Part shown: positions 10,286 through 20,061 of the stretch, one piece after another
How positions within the stretch are numbered: position 1 is the first letter of the stretch
How the letters are laid out: every line of letters begins with the position of its first letter
From: Flavobacterium sp. NRK1
GTDB taxonomy: Bacteria > Bacteroidota > Bacteroidia > Flavobacteriales > Flavobacteriaceae
Assembly: GCF_024054175.1 (NCBI RefSeq)
Contig: NZ_JAMXLA010000001.1
Location: forward strand, 2,135,165 to 2,199,164
Reading direction: 5' to 3'
DNA length: 64,000 nucleotides
Translations under genes and position numbers: made by a program
Notes under the pieces: generated by a model
The model's database searches: none
Told to the model about the DNA's origin: nothing
What the model saw: the letters and a program-made list of their open reading frames with translations, nothing else

Positions 10286-11212
10286 ATGAGAATAATTTTT
10301 TTTAAATGTATTACTATACTTTGCCTGTTGCTACTTTGTCAAAGCACATTGTGGGCGCAGCAAGACCCCCAGTATACGCAGTACATGTATAATCCTATTA
10401 ATATTAACCCGGCTTATGCAGGTACACGTGGCGTTACCAGTATTTTTGCCATACACCGTGCACAATGGGTGGGGCTTGACGGAGCTCCTGTTACCAATGC
10501 AGCGTCGGTTAATGCACCTGTAGGGAAAAATGTTGGTCTTGGTTTTTCTTTTGTTAATGATAAAATTGGCCCTACAGATACAAATTTGATTTCAGCGGAT
10601 TTCTCTTATTCATTTAATGTAAATGATTATTATAAATTGTCATTAGGATTAAAAGGTTCTATACAGCTTTTTAATGTAGATTTTACCAAGCTTAATATCT
10701 ATGACCCTAGTGATCCAAGGTTTCAGAACAATATAACTAACAGGCTTACGCCAAATATTGGCGCCGGAGCCTATATGTATTCAGATAATACATATTTCGG
10801 GTTATCTGTTCCGCAAATCCTGCAGACAGACCATTACGATCATAATGATATTTCTGTAGCCAAAGAAAGATTTCACGTTTATGCAATGGCGGGCCATGTT
10901 TTTGATCTTGCTTACAACTGGAAATTTAAACCTGCTGCACTAGCTAAAGTTGTACAGGGCGCACCATTACAGCTTGATATTACTGCCAATGTATTGTATA
11001 ATGACAAATTTACAATGGGCTTGGCTTACCGATGGGATGCTGCAGTAAGTATTCTTGCCGGGTTTCAGGTAACAGATGGTCTTTTTATAGGTTATACCTA
11101 CGATACAGAAACAACAAAGCTTGCAGAATATAACTCAGGATCTCATGAAGTATTTCTGCGTTTTGAACTGTTCAGGAAATATGAGAAGGTTATGAACCCA
11201 CGTTTTTTCTAA
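10286..11212 (+). CDS. PorP/SprF family T9SS outer-membrane protein
   Basis: This 308-aa protein has a signal peptide ending STLWAQ, followed by the family hallmark QQDPQYTQYMYNP and NPAYAGTRG. The rest is beta-barrel-like with alternating aromatic residues, and it ends in an aromatic residue (RFF). SprF-like proteins assist secretion or attachment of type B T9SS substrates encoded next to them. The gene lies 14 bp after a type B substrate gene and 6 bp before an ompA-like gene. It is paralogous to the protein at 41543-42472 (308 and 309 aa, same motif order). Confidence 0.93.
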   Translation: MRIIFFKCITILCLLLLCQSTLWAQQDPQYTQYMYNPININPAYAGTRGVTSIFAIHRAQWVGLDGAPVTNAASVNAPVGKNVGLGFSFVNDKIGPTDTNLISADFSYSFNVNDYYKLSLGLKGSIQLFNVDFTKLNIYDPSDPRFQNNITNRLTPNIGAGAYMYSDNTYFGLSVPQILQTDHYDHNDISVAKERFHVYAMAGHVFDLAYNWKFKPAALAKVVQGAPLQLDITANVLYNDKFTMGLAYRWDAAVSILAGFQVTDGLFIGYTYDTETTKLAEYNSGSHEVFLRFELFRKYEKVMNPRFF

Positions 11213-11218
11213 TATGAT

Positions 11219-13204
11219 ATGAGAAAATTAAGATATATAGTATTTGTTATATATATGCTATTGATTTCAATAGCTGCAGGCGCTCAGGATAAAAAAATGG
11301 AAAATGCCGAACTGCTTACAGATAAATATGACTATAGCCAGGCAATTAAAGTGTATATGCAGCTTGAAAAGAAAGGTTACAGAACAGCCTCTCTTTATAA
11401 AAAGCTGGGTGATGCGTATTACTTTAATAATGAACCGGAAAGTGCCATTAGGTGGTATAGGGAATTGTTTAAGCTAAAAAAAGAGATTATAGAGCCTGAA
11501 TATTATTACCGTTTGGCGCAGTCGCTTAAAACGATAGGCAAATATGAAGATGCTAATAAATTACTGGAACAGTTTACCGAAAAGAAAGGAACAGATTTAA
11601 GAGCTGAATTATTCGATAAGAATAAAAATTATCTGAATGCTATAGAGAGTAACTCAGGGAGATATAAAATCAATATCACCGATATCAGCACCTCTGTTTC
11701 AGACTATGGACCTGCTTTTTATGGTGATAATATGGTTGTTTTTGCATCAAACAGGGATAGCCTGGGATTTACAGGTATTAAAGACCGATGGACAAGGCAA
11801 TCTTTTACAGCGTTGTATAGTGCAGAGATAACTCCGAAAGGGAACCTGGTAAGAGCTAAAAAATTTTCCAGTAAAGTGCAAACCAAGCTCCATGAATCTA
11901 CCCCTGCATTTACTAAGAATAAGCAGGTAATGTATTTTACACGTAATAATTTTAATGACGGTAAAATTCAAAAAGATAGTAAAGACCATATCCTGTTAAA
12001 AATATACCGTGCTGAGGCTGATGGAGAAAAATGGAAAAATGTTAAAGAGCTTCCATTTACAAGCAATATCTATAATACAGCACACCCTTGCTTAAGTCCG
12101 GATGAAAAAACACTATATTTTGCTTCAGATATGCCTGGCGGTTATGGACAATCTGATATTTACAGTGTAAGTATAAATGAGGATGGTTCCTTTGGAGCTC
12201 CTGAAAATCTGGGCCCCGGAATAAATACCGAAGGAAGGGAAACTTTTCCTTTTGTAACAGAGGATAAACTTTATTTTTCTTCTGACGGCCATCCCGGCCT
12301 TGGAGGACTTGACGTTTTTGTTGCTAAAAAAGAGGACAATGGTATTTTTGCTAAAGCTAATAATGTTGGAGAACCTATAAATTGCCATTGGGACGATTTT
12401 GGTTTTATTATTAATGAAGAAAACAGAACCGGCTACTTTACTTCAAATAGGAAAAGTGGTATAGGTTATGACGATATTTATGCTTTTACCGAGTATATAG
12501 CGTTGGATTTTTCGTGTCGTCAGTTTATATCAGGTATAGTTTCGGATAAAGCTAAGGGTACTGTTTTTGCTGAAACTAAGGTGGTACTGCTTGATGCAGA
12601 CCTTAAACCTATAGATGAGGTACTGACAGACGAGGCGGGAGTATATTATTTTTCTGTAGACTGCGAAAAAAACTATTATGTTAAATGTGAAAAAGAAACT
12701 TATATAACAAAGGAATTACCGGTTGAAATTACTGAAACTGTAGGTGACGTTATTTTGCCTTTAGCTTTAGAAAAACCTGAAGTAATTGTAGAAGAAGTAA
12801 TAAATCCGCTTGCTAATGCAACACCGGTTGTTGGTATGGACCTTGCTAAGAAATTCAGCATTGAACAGATATACTTTGATGTTGGCAGATATACTATTAC
12901 GCCGGATGCATCTAAACAATTAGATATATTGGTTAAGTTTATGAACGAGTTCCCAACTTCTAAAATAGACATAAGGGCGCATACAGATTCACGAGGTCCT
13001 GCTAAGCAAAATCAATTATTATCTGAAAACAGGGCAAGAGCTATTGTTGCTTATCTTATAAAGAAAGGTATAGCAACAGAGCGCCTAAGCGGTAAAGGAT
13101 ATGGTGAAACTATGCTGGTTAATAAATGTGCAGACTGGATAAAATGTACAGAGGAAGAACACAGGCAAAACAGAAGGAGTGAATTTATTATTACCTATTT
13201 ATAA
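11219..13204 (+). CDS. OmpA-family protein with TPR, PD40 and carboxypeptidase-like domains
   Basis: This 661-aa protein begins with a signal peptide (IAAGAQ). Domain order: TPR-like helices (~25-140); PD40/WD40-like beta-propeller blades (~155-425; for example LSPDEKTLYFASDMPGG and LYFSSDGHPGLGGLDVF); a CarboxypepD_reg-like beta-sandwich (~435-515); and an OmpA C-terminal peptidoglycan-binding domain (~548-661; IYFDVGRYTI, IDIRAHTDSRG, NRRSEF). It is probably periplasmic or outer-membrane-associated and may tether the SprF/adhesin assembly to the cell wall. The layout matches the PorE/SprE-neighbourhood OmpA proteins of Bacteroidota, but a precise role is not established by sequence. A paralogue lies at 42485-44425. 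Confidence 0.9.
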   Translation: MRKLRYIVFVIYMLLISIAAGAQDKKMENAELLTDKYDYSQAIKVYMQLEKKGYRTASLYKKLGDAYYFNNEPESAIRWYRELFKLKKEIIEPEYYYRLAQSLKTIGKYEDANKLLEQFTEKKGTDLRAELFDKNKNYLNAIESNSGRYKINITDISTSVSDYGPAFYGDNMVVFASNRDSLGFTGIKDRWTRQSFTALYSAEITPKGNLVRAKKFSSKVQTKLHESTPAFTKNKQVMYFTRNNFNDGKIQKDSKDHILLKIYRAEADGEKWKNVKELPFTSNIYNTAHPCLSPDEKTLYFASDMPGGYGQSDIYSVSINEDGSFGAPENLGPGINTEGRETFPFVTEDKLYFSSDGHPGLGGLDVFVAKKEDNGIFAKANNVGEPINCHWDDFGFIINEENRTGYFTSNRKSGIGYDDIYAFTEYIALDFSCRQFISGIVSDKAKGTVFAETKVVLLDADLKPIDEVLTDEAGVYYFSVDCEKNYYVKCEKETYITKELPVEITETVGDVILPLALEKPEVIVEEVINPLANATPVVGMDLAKKFSIEQIYFDVGRYTITPDASKQLDILVKFMNEFPTSKIDIRAHTDSRGPAKQNQLLSENRARAIVAYLIKKGIATERLSGKGYGETMLVNKCADWIKCTEEEHRQNRRSEFIITYL

Positions 13205-13225
13205 TATTCGTTCCTGTGTAAGCAT

Positions 13226-13262
13226 AAAAAAATCCTCTTTGTTTTGCAGAGAGGATTTTTTT
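13226..13262. terminator. Bidirectional rho-independent terminator
   Basis: AATCCTCT at 13231-13238 pairs with AGAGGATT at 13250-13257, flanked by an A-run on the left and a T-run on the right. It lies between convergent genes (ompA-like on plus, carbonic anhydrase on minus) and can serve both. Confidence 0.85.
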
Positions 13263-13275
13263 ATGTTTTAAAGTA

Positions 13276-13908
13276 CTAAGAAGGATCGATTCTGTAAATC
13301 TCAGCAATATCTTTGGTGATTTTTTGAAAATCAATATTTAAATCAACCAGCTGTCCGGTGCTAATGTCAAAAATCCAACCGTGTACAGTAAGGTTGCGTT
13401 GCGATACAGCTTTTTGAACTTCAGCGGTTTTAATAGCGTTTATACACTGCTCCTGTACATTCAGTTCAGCCAGTCTATTGTATCGTTTCCCTTCATCTTC
13501 TATAGCATCAAGCTCTTTGCGGTGCAGTCTGTACACATCGCGAATGTTACGTAACCAGGGATTAAGTATTCCAAGATCTGCCTGTTCCATTGCTGCCTTT
13601 ATACCACCACATCCATAATGGCCACAAACTACTACATGATCTACTTTAAGAATACTCACAGCATAATTGATTACCGACATAACACTTAAGTCAGTATTCG
13701 GGACCATATTAGCGATATTTCGATGTACAAAAACTTCTCCCGGCTGTAAGCCCATAAGCTCTTCTGCTGTTACACGGCTATCGGCACATCCAATGTATAA
13801 TATGGCAGGAGATTGTCCCTGCGATAGCTTTGCAAAATAGTTTTTGTCCGTTTCAAGTTGTCTGGAAATCCAATCCTGGTTGTTTGTAAATATCTGTTTG
13901 ATGTCCAT
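13276..13908 (-). CDS. can: Beta-class carbonic anhydrase
   Basis: This 210-aa enzyme interconverts CO2 and bicarbonate. The zinc ligands of the beta class are present: Cys41 in CADSRV, then His97 and Cys100 in CGHYGCGG. The Asp43-Arg45 dyad typical of the active site is also there. Length and motif spacing match the family (about 200-220 aa). No signal peptide is seen, so it should be cytoplasmic. It is a single gene, convergent with the adhesin locus, with a TATTTTTG promoter-like box 26 bp upstream of the start. Confidence 0.96.
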   Translation of the reverse strand: MDIKQIFTNNQDWISRQLETDKNYFAKLSQGQSPAILYIGCADSRVTAEELMGLQPGEVFVHRNIANMVPNTDLSVMSVINYAVSILKVDHVVVCGHYGCGGIKAAMEQADLGILNPWLRNIRDVYRLHRKELDAIEDEGKRYNRLAELNVQEQCINAIKTAEVQKAVSQRNLTVHGWIFDISTGQLVDLNIDFQKITKDIAEIYRIDPS

Positions 13909-13934
13909 AAAATTGTATTAGTTAATTGTAAAAG

Positions 13935-13942
13935 CAAAAATA
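13935..13942 (-). promoter_or_regulatory. Candidate -7 box (TATTTTTG) for carbonic anhydrase
   Basis: On the minus strand the sequence reads TATTTTTG, an exact match to the Bacteroidota -7 consensus TAnnTTTG, 26 bp before the start codon. A clear -33 TTG at the usual spacing was not found. Confidence 0.4.
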
Positions 13943-13968
13943 AGAATTAATCGTAAATTATACCTAAG

Positions 13969-15228
13969 TTAAGATTTAGGGATGCTATAAATACTTTGTG
14001 AGGCTTTAGAATTACTTATTAAAACAGCGTAATCAATAAAGTCGGTAGTAACGTCATTGCTATAATCTATACTTCTTTTCTTCGGGGTTTCAATAACTTC
14101 AATGAGGTCGCTCCCCTTCAAATAATAAGGACTGTTATTAGCATTGAGCCGGAAAATGGAAAGACCGGAAATCTTCATTCTTTTGAGATTATCAATGCCC
14201 TTAAAATATTCATTTGGGCTATCGCCTATACCTTCGTCTCCCTGATTTACAGATGATACATAATTGCCGTTAGTATCGTATTTATCGTCCCATATCACTT
14301 CCGATTTTGTCAGGTAACCTATAATAGAAACGATTTTATCTTTAGTATAGACACCATTAGCGGATAGTTTATATAGGAAACTTTCATAATTACCTTCTTT
14401 CGCTTTTAGCAGGTGGCCAAAACCTAACCTAAAAAACTGTACCTTATTTTTGAGATTATATATTTTAGATAATGCAACATAATTATTAAACATTTCCTTC
14501 TCACGATGATAATCATCAAAGCTGACTTTAATTGTTGAGATAAGATGCACAAACATTTCTTTGTTGTTTATATATAAATTGTATTCGGCAGTATTCAATT
14601 CGTAATCAGAAACAAAAGCTTTTAATTGATTTTTGGAATAGCTGTTGTAGTAAGGAGAGAAGTCGGTTGTATCTTTTTCAATGGTATTTTGAAGTTCATT
14701 TGCCAGTAGCCATTTACTTCGATCTTTTATTAATGATAGCAGATGCTTGTATGTGTACTGATAGGTTACTATAGGATCTGCACCAAGCACAGTTAGTTTT
14801 TTATTTTCAGGAAGTTTGTCGTTTATAGCTTTAAGTTTCTTCCATTTATTAAAAACTTCAATAGTTCTTTCCTGCGGAATACGTACGCCATAGGTCTCAA
14901 TAAGATTCTTAAGCAGTGCTTCATCACCCGATTTCAGATATTCATTGAAGTAATAGGCAATGCTGATATCGGTTTCAGGAAAGTAATAGTTTATGCTATT
15001 CTTTTTTAGTATCGATTGAATAATGAATAGTTCGGCATCCTCTGTTTTGGCACTGCCGTGATATGCACCAAAGCCAATAACATTAAAATTTTGTTGTGGA
15101 AAGGTGTATGATTCATTTAAAACTGATGAATTGTTTTTAAGGTATTCTTCTTTATTGTTTTGTGAATGAGATGTACAGGGAAATAAAACTGATACTATAA
15201 AGATGCTAAAAAAAGAATAGGTATTCAT
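13969..15228 (-). CDS. Secreted erythromycin-esterase-like superfamily protein
   Basis: This 419-aa protein has a signal peptide (MNTYSFFSIFIVSVLF..SHSQ). The order of motifs resembles the Ere/succinoglycan-biosynthesis-like family: GFGAYHGSAKTEDAELF (compare GE..HG in Ere enzymes), then FPETDISIAYYFNEYLKSGD, then EVFNKWKKLKAIND and LTVLGADP. The His of the first motif (residue ~57) is kept, but the Glu usually found just before it is Ala here. The substrate is unknown and macrolide hydrolysis should not be assumed. The gene appears monocistronic; the mutase terminator lies just upstream. An alternative is a TIKI/ChaN-like hydrolase fold. Confidence 0.6.
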   Translation of the reverse strand: MNTYSFFSIFIVSVLFPCTSHSQNNKEEYLKNNSSVLNESYTFPQQNFNVIGFGAYHGSAKTEDAELFIIQSILKKNSINYYFPETDISIAYYFNEYLKSGDEALLKNLIETYGVRIPQERTIEVFNKWKKLKAINDKLPENKKLTVLGADPIVTYQYTYKHLLSLIKDRSKWLLANELQNTIEKDTTDFSPYYNSYSKNQLKAFVSDYELNTAEYNLYINNKEMFVHLISTIKVSFDDYHREKEMFNNYVALSKIYNLKNKVQFFRLGFGHLLKAKEGNYESFLYKLSANGVYTKDKIVSIIGYLTKSEVIWDDKYDTNGNYVSSVNQGDEGIGDSPNEYFKGIDNLKRMKISGLSIFRLNANNSPYYLKGSDLIEVIETPKKRSIDYSNDVTTDFIDYAVLISNSKASQSIYSIPKS

Positions 15229-15289
15229 GATTATTGAATTTATTCAAATTTCCATAATCATTAATAATATTAATTGTAAAATTGGGACA

Positions 15290-15322
15290 AAACAAAGCCC
15301 TGCAATTGCAGGGCTTCGTTTT
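15290..15322 (-). terminator. Terminator of the mutAB operon
   Basis: AAGCCCTGCAA at 15295-15305 is followed directly by its complement TTGCAGGGCTT (15306-15316). On the minus strand this is followed by a T-rich stretch. It lies immediately downstream of the mutB stop. Confidence 0.8.
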
Positions 15323-17462
15323 ACTCTTCAAATCCTTCTATTAGTACTTCAAGTATCTTAATAGCAGCTTCGCTAATTTTAGTTCCCGGTCCGAAAACGG
15401 CAACTGCACCGCTGTCGAATAAATACTGGTAATCCTGGGCTGGTATAACTCCACCCACAATAACCATAATATCTTCACGGCCATATTTTTTAAGTTCTTC
15501 TATAACCTGTGGCACTAGAGTTTTATGCCCTGCGGCTAATGAAGATACACCAAGTATGTGCACATCGTTTTCTACAGCCTGTTTCGCAGCTTCTGCGGGA
15601 GTCTGGAATAACGGACCAATATCCACATCAAAACCTACATCGGCATATCCTGTAGCTACTACTTTAGCACCACGGTCATGGCCGTCCTGCCCCATTTTAG
15701 CGATCATTATTCTTGGGCGCCGGCCTTCCAGCTTAGCAAATTTATCTGCAAGCTGTTTTGCTTTTTCAAAGCTCTCATCGTTTTTGATCTCTTTGCTATA
15801 CACTCCGCTAAATGATTTAATTTGTGCTTTATATCTCCCGAAAACTGACTCAAGCGCATCACTTATCTCACCAAGGGTAGCCCTGTTACGGGCTGCATCT
15901 ACGGCAAGTTCAAGCAAATTGCCTTCGCCCGATCTTGCTGATGCTGTAAGTGCTGCAAGGCATGCTGCAACCTTTTGGCTATTACGTGTTGCTTTTATTT
16001 GTTCAAGGCGTTCTATCTGCTGACGGCGAACCATTTGGTTATCTACGTCTAAAATATGCAGCGGATCTTCCTTTTCAAGGCGGTATTTGTTTACCCCTAC
16101 AATAATATCCTGTCCGCTGTCTATACGTGCCTGTTTGCGTGCCGCTGCTTCTTCAATTCGAAGTTTAGGTATGCCAGCTTCAATAGCTTTGGTCATACCA
16201 CCAAGTTCTTCAACCTCTTCAATAAGTGCCCATGCTTTTTTCGCTATCTCATCAGTAAGGCTTTCTACATAATAGCTGCCTGCCCATGGATCGACTGTTT
16301 TAGTTATTTTGGTTTCTTCCTGAAGAAATATTTGTGTGTTGCGTGCAATACGTGCAGAAAAATCTGTTGGTAGTGCAATAGCCTCATCAAGTGCATTAGT
16401 GTGTAACGACTGCGTTCCTCCAAAAGCGGCGGCGGCGGCCTCAATAGCTGTACGCGCTACGTTATTAAAAGGATCCTGCTCTGTAAGGCTCCATCCGCTT
16501 GTTTGGCAGTGCGTACGAAGCGCCAATGATTTATCGCTTTCCGGATTAAACTGTTTTAAGAGTTTTGCCCATAACATACGCCCTGCGCGCATTTTTGCGA
16601 TCTCCATGAAGTGATTCATGCCAATTGCCCAAAAGAAAGAAAGGCGTGGAGCAAAATCATCAATTTTCATTCCTGCGGCAAGTCCGGTACGAATGTATTC
16701 TAACCCATCTGCAAGGGTATATGCCAATTCTATATCAGCAGTAGCACCGGCTTCCTGCATATGGTATCCCGATATACTGATAGAGTTAAATTTAGGCATA
16801 TTACGGCTGGTATATTCAAAAATATCAGCAATAATTTTCATAGATGGGGCAGGAGGGTAAATGTAGGTGTTTCGTACCATGAACTCCTTAAGTATGTCGT
16901 TTTGTATAGTACCCGAAAGCAATTCCGGCTTAACGCCCTGCTCCTCGGCTGCTACAATATAAAATGCCATAATGGGCAGTACTGCTCCGTTCATGGTCAT
17001 AGAAACAGACATTTCATTAAGCGGAATCTGGTCAAACAAAACCTTCATATCCTCAACGCTATCTATGGCAACACCGGCTTTACCTACATCGCCTACAACA
17101 CGTTCGTGGTCGCTGTCATAACCTCTGTGTGTAGCAAGGTCAAATGCCACAGATAGTCCTTTTTGTCCGGCAGCAAGGTTACGGCGGTAAAATGCGTTGC
17201 TTTCTTCTGCTGTAGAGAATCCTGCATATTGGCGCACCGTCCACGGACGGCGTACATACATTGTAGCATACGGCCCACGAAGGTTAGGCGCAAATCCTGC
17301 ACCAAATTCAATGTGCTCCAGGTTTTCAATATCCTGATCGGTATAGTTTTCTTTAACCTCAATACCTTCGGCAAACAAAAAGTTGTCCTTTACATTAACA
17401 GGGATATTCTTTTCGTTATCCTGCTGAGGTTTAAGCTGTATATGTTGTATATTTTTTCTCAT
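15321..17462 (-). CDS. mutB: Methylmalonyl-CoA mutase, large (catalytic) subunit
   Basis: This enzyme catalyses adenosylcobalamin-dependent interconversion of succinyl-CoA and methylmalonyl-CoA (propionate metabolism). The N-terminal part carries the TIM-barrel substrate domain ([36 protein letters not shown]). The C-terminal B12-binding domain has [11 protein letters not shown] with the cobalt-ligating His (His595 from the chosen start), then [13 protein letters not shown] and GGVIPAQDY. The frame extends to an ATG at 17483 that overlaps the mutA stop, but the ATG at 17462 ([10 protein letters not shown]) fits the usual N-terminus better; either start implies translational coupling. It is the last gene of the udk-divIC-like-mutA-mutB operon and partner of mutA. 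Confidence 0.97.
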   Translation of the reverse strand: MRKNIQHIQLKPQQDNEKNIPVNVKDNFLFAEGIEVKENYTDQDIENLEHIEFGAGFAPNLRGPYATMYVRRPWTVRQYAGFSTAEESNAFYRRNLAAGQKGLSVAFDLATHRGYDSDHERVVGDVGKAGVAIDSVEDMKVLFDQIPLNEMSVSMTMNGAVLPIMAFYIVAAEEQGVKPELLSGTIQNDILKEFMVRNTYIYPPAPSMKIIADIFEYTSRNMPKFNSISISGYHMQEAGATADIELAYTLADGLEYIRTGLAAGMKIDDFAPRLSFFWAIGMNHFMEIAKMRAGRMLWAKLLKQFNPESDKSLALRTHCQTSGWSLTEQDPFNNVARTAIEAAAAAFGGTQSLHTNALDEAIALPTDFSARIARNTQIFLQEETKITKTVDPWAGSYYVESLTDEIAKKAWALIEEVEELGGMTKAIEAGIPKLRIEEAAARKQARIDSGQDIIVGVNKYRLEKEDPLHILDVDNQMVRRQQIERLEQIKATRNSQKVAACLAALTASARSGEGNLLELAVDAARNRATLGEISDALESVFGRYKAQIKSFSGVYSKEIKNDESFEKAKQLADKFAKLEGRRPRIMIAKMGQDGHDRGAKVVATGYADVGFDVDIGPLFQTPAEAAKQAVENDVHILGVSSLAAGHKTLVPQVIEELKKYGREDIMVIVGGVIPAQDYQYLFDSGAVAVFGPGTKISEAAIKILEVLIEGFEE

Positions 17463-17472
17463 TGGTACCATC

Positions 17473-18849
17473 TTACTGATCATTGCTTACTTTTTCACTT
17501 TCCAGTCGTTCCTGTTCTATCTTTTCGGCAAGCCTTTTTTCTATAATTGGCTGTACAAGTGTTTTGCGTGGATTAGCTTTTACAAATGGGTATAGTTCAA
17601 GGTCATGACTCATGCGGTCATTTTTATTGGGATATTTGTTAGTACCCAGCAATACTTCTTTACCACTGTCAAAAAGTTCCTGTTCTTTAACTGCGCTTTC
17701 CTGTATTTTTCGCTGAATAGTGCCTTCTTTAAGCTGAGTAATAAAGCCTCCGTTGGCTTCAATATCCTTGAATAATTCAAGAGCTTTTTCTGCTAATTGC
17801 TGTGTAAGCTCTTCTATATAATAAGCACCATCGGCAGGGTTATTTACTTTGTCAAAATAACTCTCATGTTTAAGTACTAATAACTGATTGCGGGCTATTC
17901 TGTCGCCAAACTCATTGTCTTTATGGTATAATGCATCATAAGCAAGATTGGCAACTGCATCTGCACCGCCAAGTATAGCACTCATGCATTCCGTCGTTGT
18001 ACGAAGCATGTTAACATTATAGTCGTAAAGAGTCTTGTTTCGTTTTGTGGGAGTAGCAATAATGTGGCAGTCAAAAGTATGGTCGTATTCTGCGGCTACA
18101 AGATTAAATAAATGTCTTATTGCGCGCAGCTTGGCAATTTCAAAAAAGTAATTGGTACCTACTGCTGCCTGAATAACAATTGATTTATTTATAGTGGCAA
18201 CACGGTTAAAGTATTCATTGGCATGTGCTAATGTATACGCTATTTGCTGAACGATATTTGCTCCTGCATTTTGGTACAGGCTGCTGTCAACACTTAAAAA
18301 ATGAATGTTGGAACAGGCAATGGCAATAGTATTTATAGCTTCAATATCTGTTTCCAAATTACTGTGCCAGTTGCCGTCTTTTGCCAATTGGGCAATAGGG
18401 TCAAGCTGTACATAAAAAACAGCGTTCCTTTCTTTGGCAATCACATCCAGATTTTTTACGAAATCGATTGATAAGAAAGTCAAATAAAAATACACAGGTG
18501 TATCATCAGGTACTTTAGAAAGTAATACCTTAATATTTGTTGTTTCATTCTCAATGGTAAATCTAAGGCTTTCTGCACCGCGTTTTAGGGTAGATATAGC
18601 CCTGCCTGCCGATTTTTCTGTATCGTGAACATAAATATTCTGGCAAATAGTAAATTCTGCAGCTTTACCTGCAACGGCAGGTCCTTGCTTAAATTCATCT
18701 ATATGATAAAAAGGTTTTACTTTAATGCCTTCGGGACTTTCCCAAACCAAGGTTTCGTTGTAATCGGCCCCTTTCAGTTCATACTGTATCTGCTGTTTCC
18801 ATTGTTTAGAAGATACAGGCTCAAATTCATTAAATAAGTTGTCGCTCAT
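17473..18849 (-). CDS. mutA: Methylmalonyl-CoA mutase, small subunit
   Basis: This 458-aa protein is homologous to the mutase barrel domain ([37 protein letters not shown] [31 protein letters not shown]) but lacks the C-terminal B12-binding domain. That is the expected form of the non-catalytic structural subunit of the heterodimer. The gene lies directly upstream of mutB, whose start overlaps or adjoins its stop codon, and 11 bp after the DivIC/FtsB-like gene. Confidence 0.95.
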   Translation of the reverse strand: MSDNLFNEFEPVSSKQWKQQIQYELKGADYNETLVWESPEGIKVKPFYHIDEFKQGPAVAGKAAEFTICQNIYVHDTEKSAGRAISTLKRGAESLRFTIENETTNIKVLLSKVPDDTPVYFYLTFLSIDFVKNLDVIAKERNAVFYVQLDPIAQLAKDGNWHSNLETDIEAINTIAIACSNIHFLSVDSSLYQNAGANIVQQIAYTLAHANEYFNRVATINKSIVIQAAVGTNYFFEIAKLRAIRHLFNLVAAEYDHTFDCHIIATPTKRNKTLYDYNVNMLRTTTECMSAILGGADAVANLAYDALYHKDNEFGDRIARNQLLVLKHESYFDKVNNPADGAYYIEELTQQLAEKALELFKDIEANGGFITQLKEGTIQRKIQESAVKEQELFDSGKEVLLGTNKYPNKNDRMSHDLELYPFVKANPRKTLVQPIIEKRLAEKIEQERLESEKVSNDQ

Positions 18850-18860
18850 CCGGGAAAATA

Positions 18861-19208
18861 TTAGAGAGATTTTGTGTCTTCATCTTTAGGCACTTCATCT
18901 TCAAATTCTATTATATATATGTCTTCATTTTCGCGTTTCATATAGTATTTCTCACGCGCATATTTTTCGGTCTGGTCTGGATTATTAAGCTGCCTTATAC
19001 TGGTGCTGTCTTTTTTAATTTCCTCTATGTAGTAGCGTCTGTTAGCTTCAAGTTCTTCTATTTTTTTATCCAGCACACGGTTTTCAAAATAAGAATAGTT
19101 GTCAAGAAACGTAAGCCATACTATAACAAAAATACTAACCAATACATACCTGTTCCCTAATATTTTAAGGATGGGATAGCGTTTAGTTATTTTTTTGAAG
19201 AATTTCAT
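18861..19208 (-). CDS. Septum formation initiator family protein (DivIC/FtsB-like)
   Basis: This 115-aa protein has a short cytoplasmic N-terminus, one membrane segment (YVLVSIFVIVWLTFLDN, ~23-40) and a coiled coil (LDKKIEELEANRRYY..). It ends with REKYYMKRENEDIYIIEF, close to the family's conserved AREKY.Mk..ge.v pattern. Such proteins act in the divisome (FtsB/DivIC with FtsL and FtsQ/DivIB). It sits between udk and mutA on the same strand; this neighbourhood recurs in flavobacteria to my knowledge, but a functional link to the mutase is not implied. Confidence 0.88.
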   Translation of the reverse strand: MKFFKKITKRYPILKILGNRYVLVSIFVIVWLTFLDNYSYFENRVLDKKIEELEANRRYYIEEIKKDSTSIRQLNNPDQTEKYAREKYYMKRENEDIYIIEFEDEVPKDEDTKSL

Positions 19209-19330
19209 GTCTTAACGGTAGTTTCCGGATACAAAGTAATGGTTTTTTTAGGACTTATCCATTTATGATTCTGCCATAAAATGCACAAAGTTTTACACAA
19301 CAATAATTGTGGTAAAGTAAGTGTAAGTAT

Positions 19331-19939
19331 TTATATAAGCTTTTGATCTATTACTGCTCTAACAATATCTATTGCTACCGTATTGTATCTGTCGTGAGGT
19401 ATAATAATATCTGCATAGGCTTTGGTAGGTTCAATAAACTGATCATGCATTGGTTTGAGAGTGTTCTGGTAGCGGTTTAAAACTTCCTGCATATCACGGC
19501 CACGTTCTGCAATATCACGCTTCAAACGGCGTATAAGCCTTTCATCAGAATCAGCATGTACAAATATTTTTATATCAAACATTTCTCTTAGCCTCGCGTC
19601 AGAAAGTATTAATATACCTTCTACGATCATTACTTTTCGCGGATGTGTAATAATAGTATCTGTAGTTCTGTTATGGGTAATAAAAGAATATACAGGCTGT
19701 TCTATGGTTTCTCCTGCTTTTAATGCAGCCAGGTGAGTGGTAAGCAATTCAAAGTCGATGGCGTTTGGGTGGTCAAAATTTATTTTTACCCTTTCGTCAT
19801 AACTAAGTTCAGGGGTTTGTTTATAATAAGAATCCTGAGATATAATGCCTACTTCTTCCAAAGGAAGTTCATTCATTATCTGCTGTACTACAGTAGTTTT
19901 GCCACTTCCGGTACCTCCGGCAATTCCTATTATAAGCAT
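19331..19939 (-). CDS. udk: Uridine kinase
   Basis: This 202-aa enzyme phosphorylates uridine and cytidine in pyrimidine salvage. A Walker A motif (GGTGSGKTT, residues 8-16) starts the protein. It is followed by ISQDSYYK (substrate Asp), FDHPNAIDFELL, and VEGILILSD in place of Walker B, then RRLKRDIAERGRD in the lid region. Length matches the family (~205 aa). It is the first gene of the minus-strand operon, with a TATTTTTG box about 20 bp upstream. A 121-bp gap separates it from the DivIC-like gene. Confidence 0.96.
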   Translation of the reverse strand: MLIIGIAGGTGSGKTTVVQQIMNELPLEEVGIISQDSYYKQTPELSYDERVKINFDHPNAIDFELLTTHLAALKAGETIEQPVYSFITHNRTTDTIITHPRKVMIVEGILILSDARLREMFDIKIFVHADSDERLIRRLKRDIAERGRDMQEVLNRYQNTLKPMHDQFIEPTKAYADIIIPHDRYNTVAIDIVRAVIDQKLI

Positions 19940-19959
19940 AATTGTTGTTTTGATTTCAG

Positions 19960-19967
19960 CAAAAATA
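19960..19967 (-). promoter_or_regulatory. Candidate -7 box (TATTTTTG) for the udk operon
   Basis: On the minus strand TATTTTTG matches TAnnTTTG 20 bp before the udk start. No convincing -33 TTG was found at ~19-bp spacing. Confidence 0.35.
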
Positions 19968-20021
19968 ATAATTAATTACTGGGGAATATCGTTCTTATAC
20001 TGTTATCATATAAATACACCC

Positions 20022-20043
20022 TAAGAGAAATCTCTTATATTTG
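20022..20043 (+). promoter_or_regulatory. Candidate promoter with overlapping inverted repeat before the GH13-like gene
   Basis: TATATTTG at 20036-20043 matches the -7 consensus 18 bp before the ATG at 20062. The inverted repeat TAAGAGA-AA-TCTCTTA (22-37 of the 20000 block) runs into the box, as a repressor or activator site might. The -7 box also argues that the upstream in-frame TTG at 20041 is not the start. Confidence 0.45.
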
Positions 20044-20061
20044 GAACAAACTTTACAGAAT

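Noticed and set aside
16056..17546. Several plus-strand open frames inside mutB and mutA
   Set aside because: They are antisense shadows of clear methylmalonyl-CoA mutase genes and have no recognisable domains.
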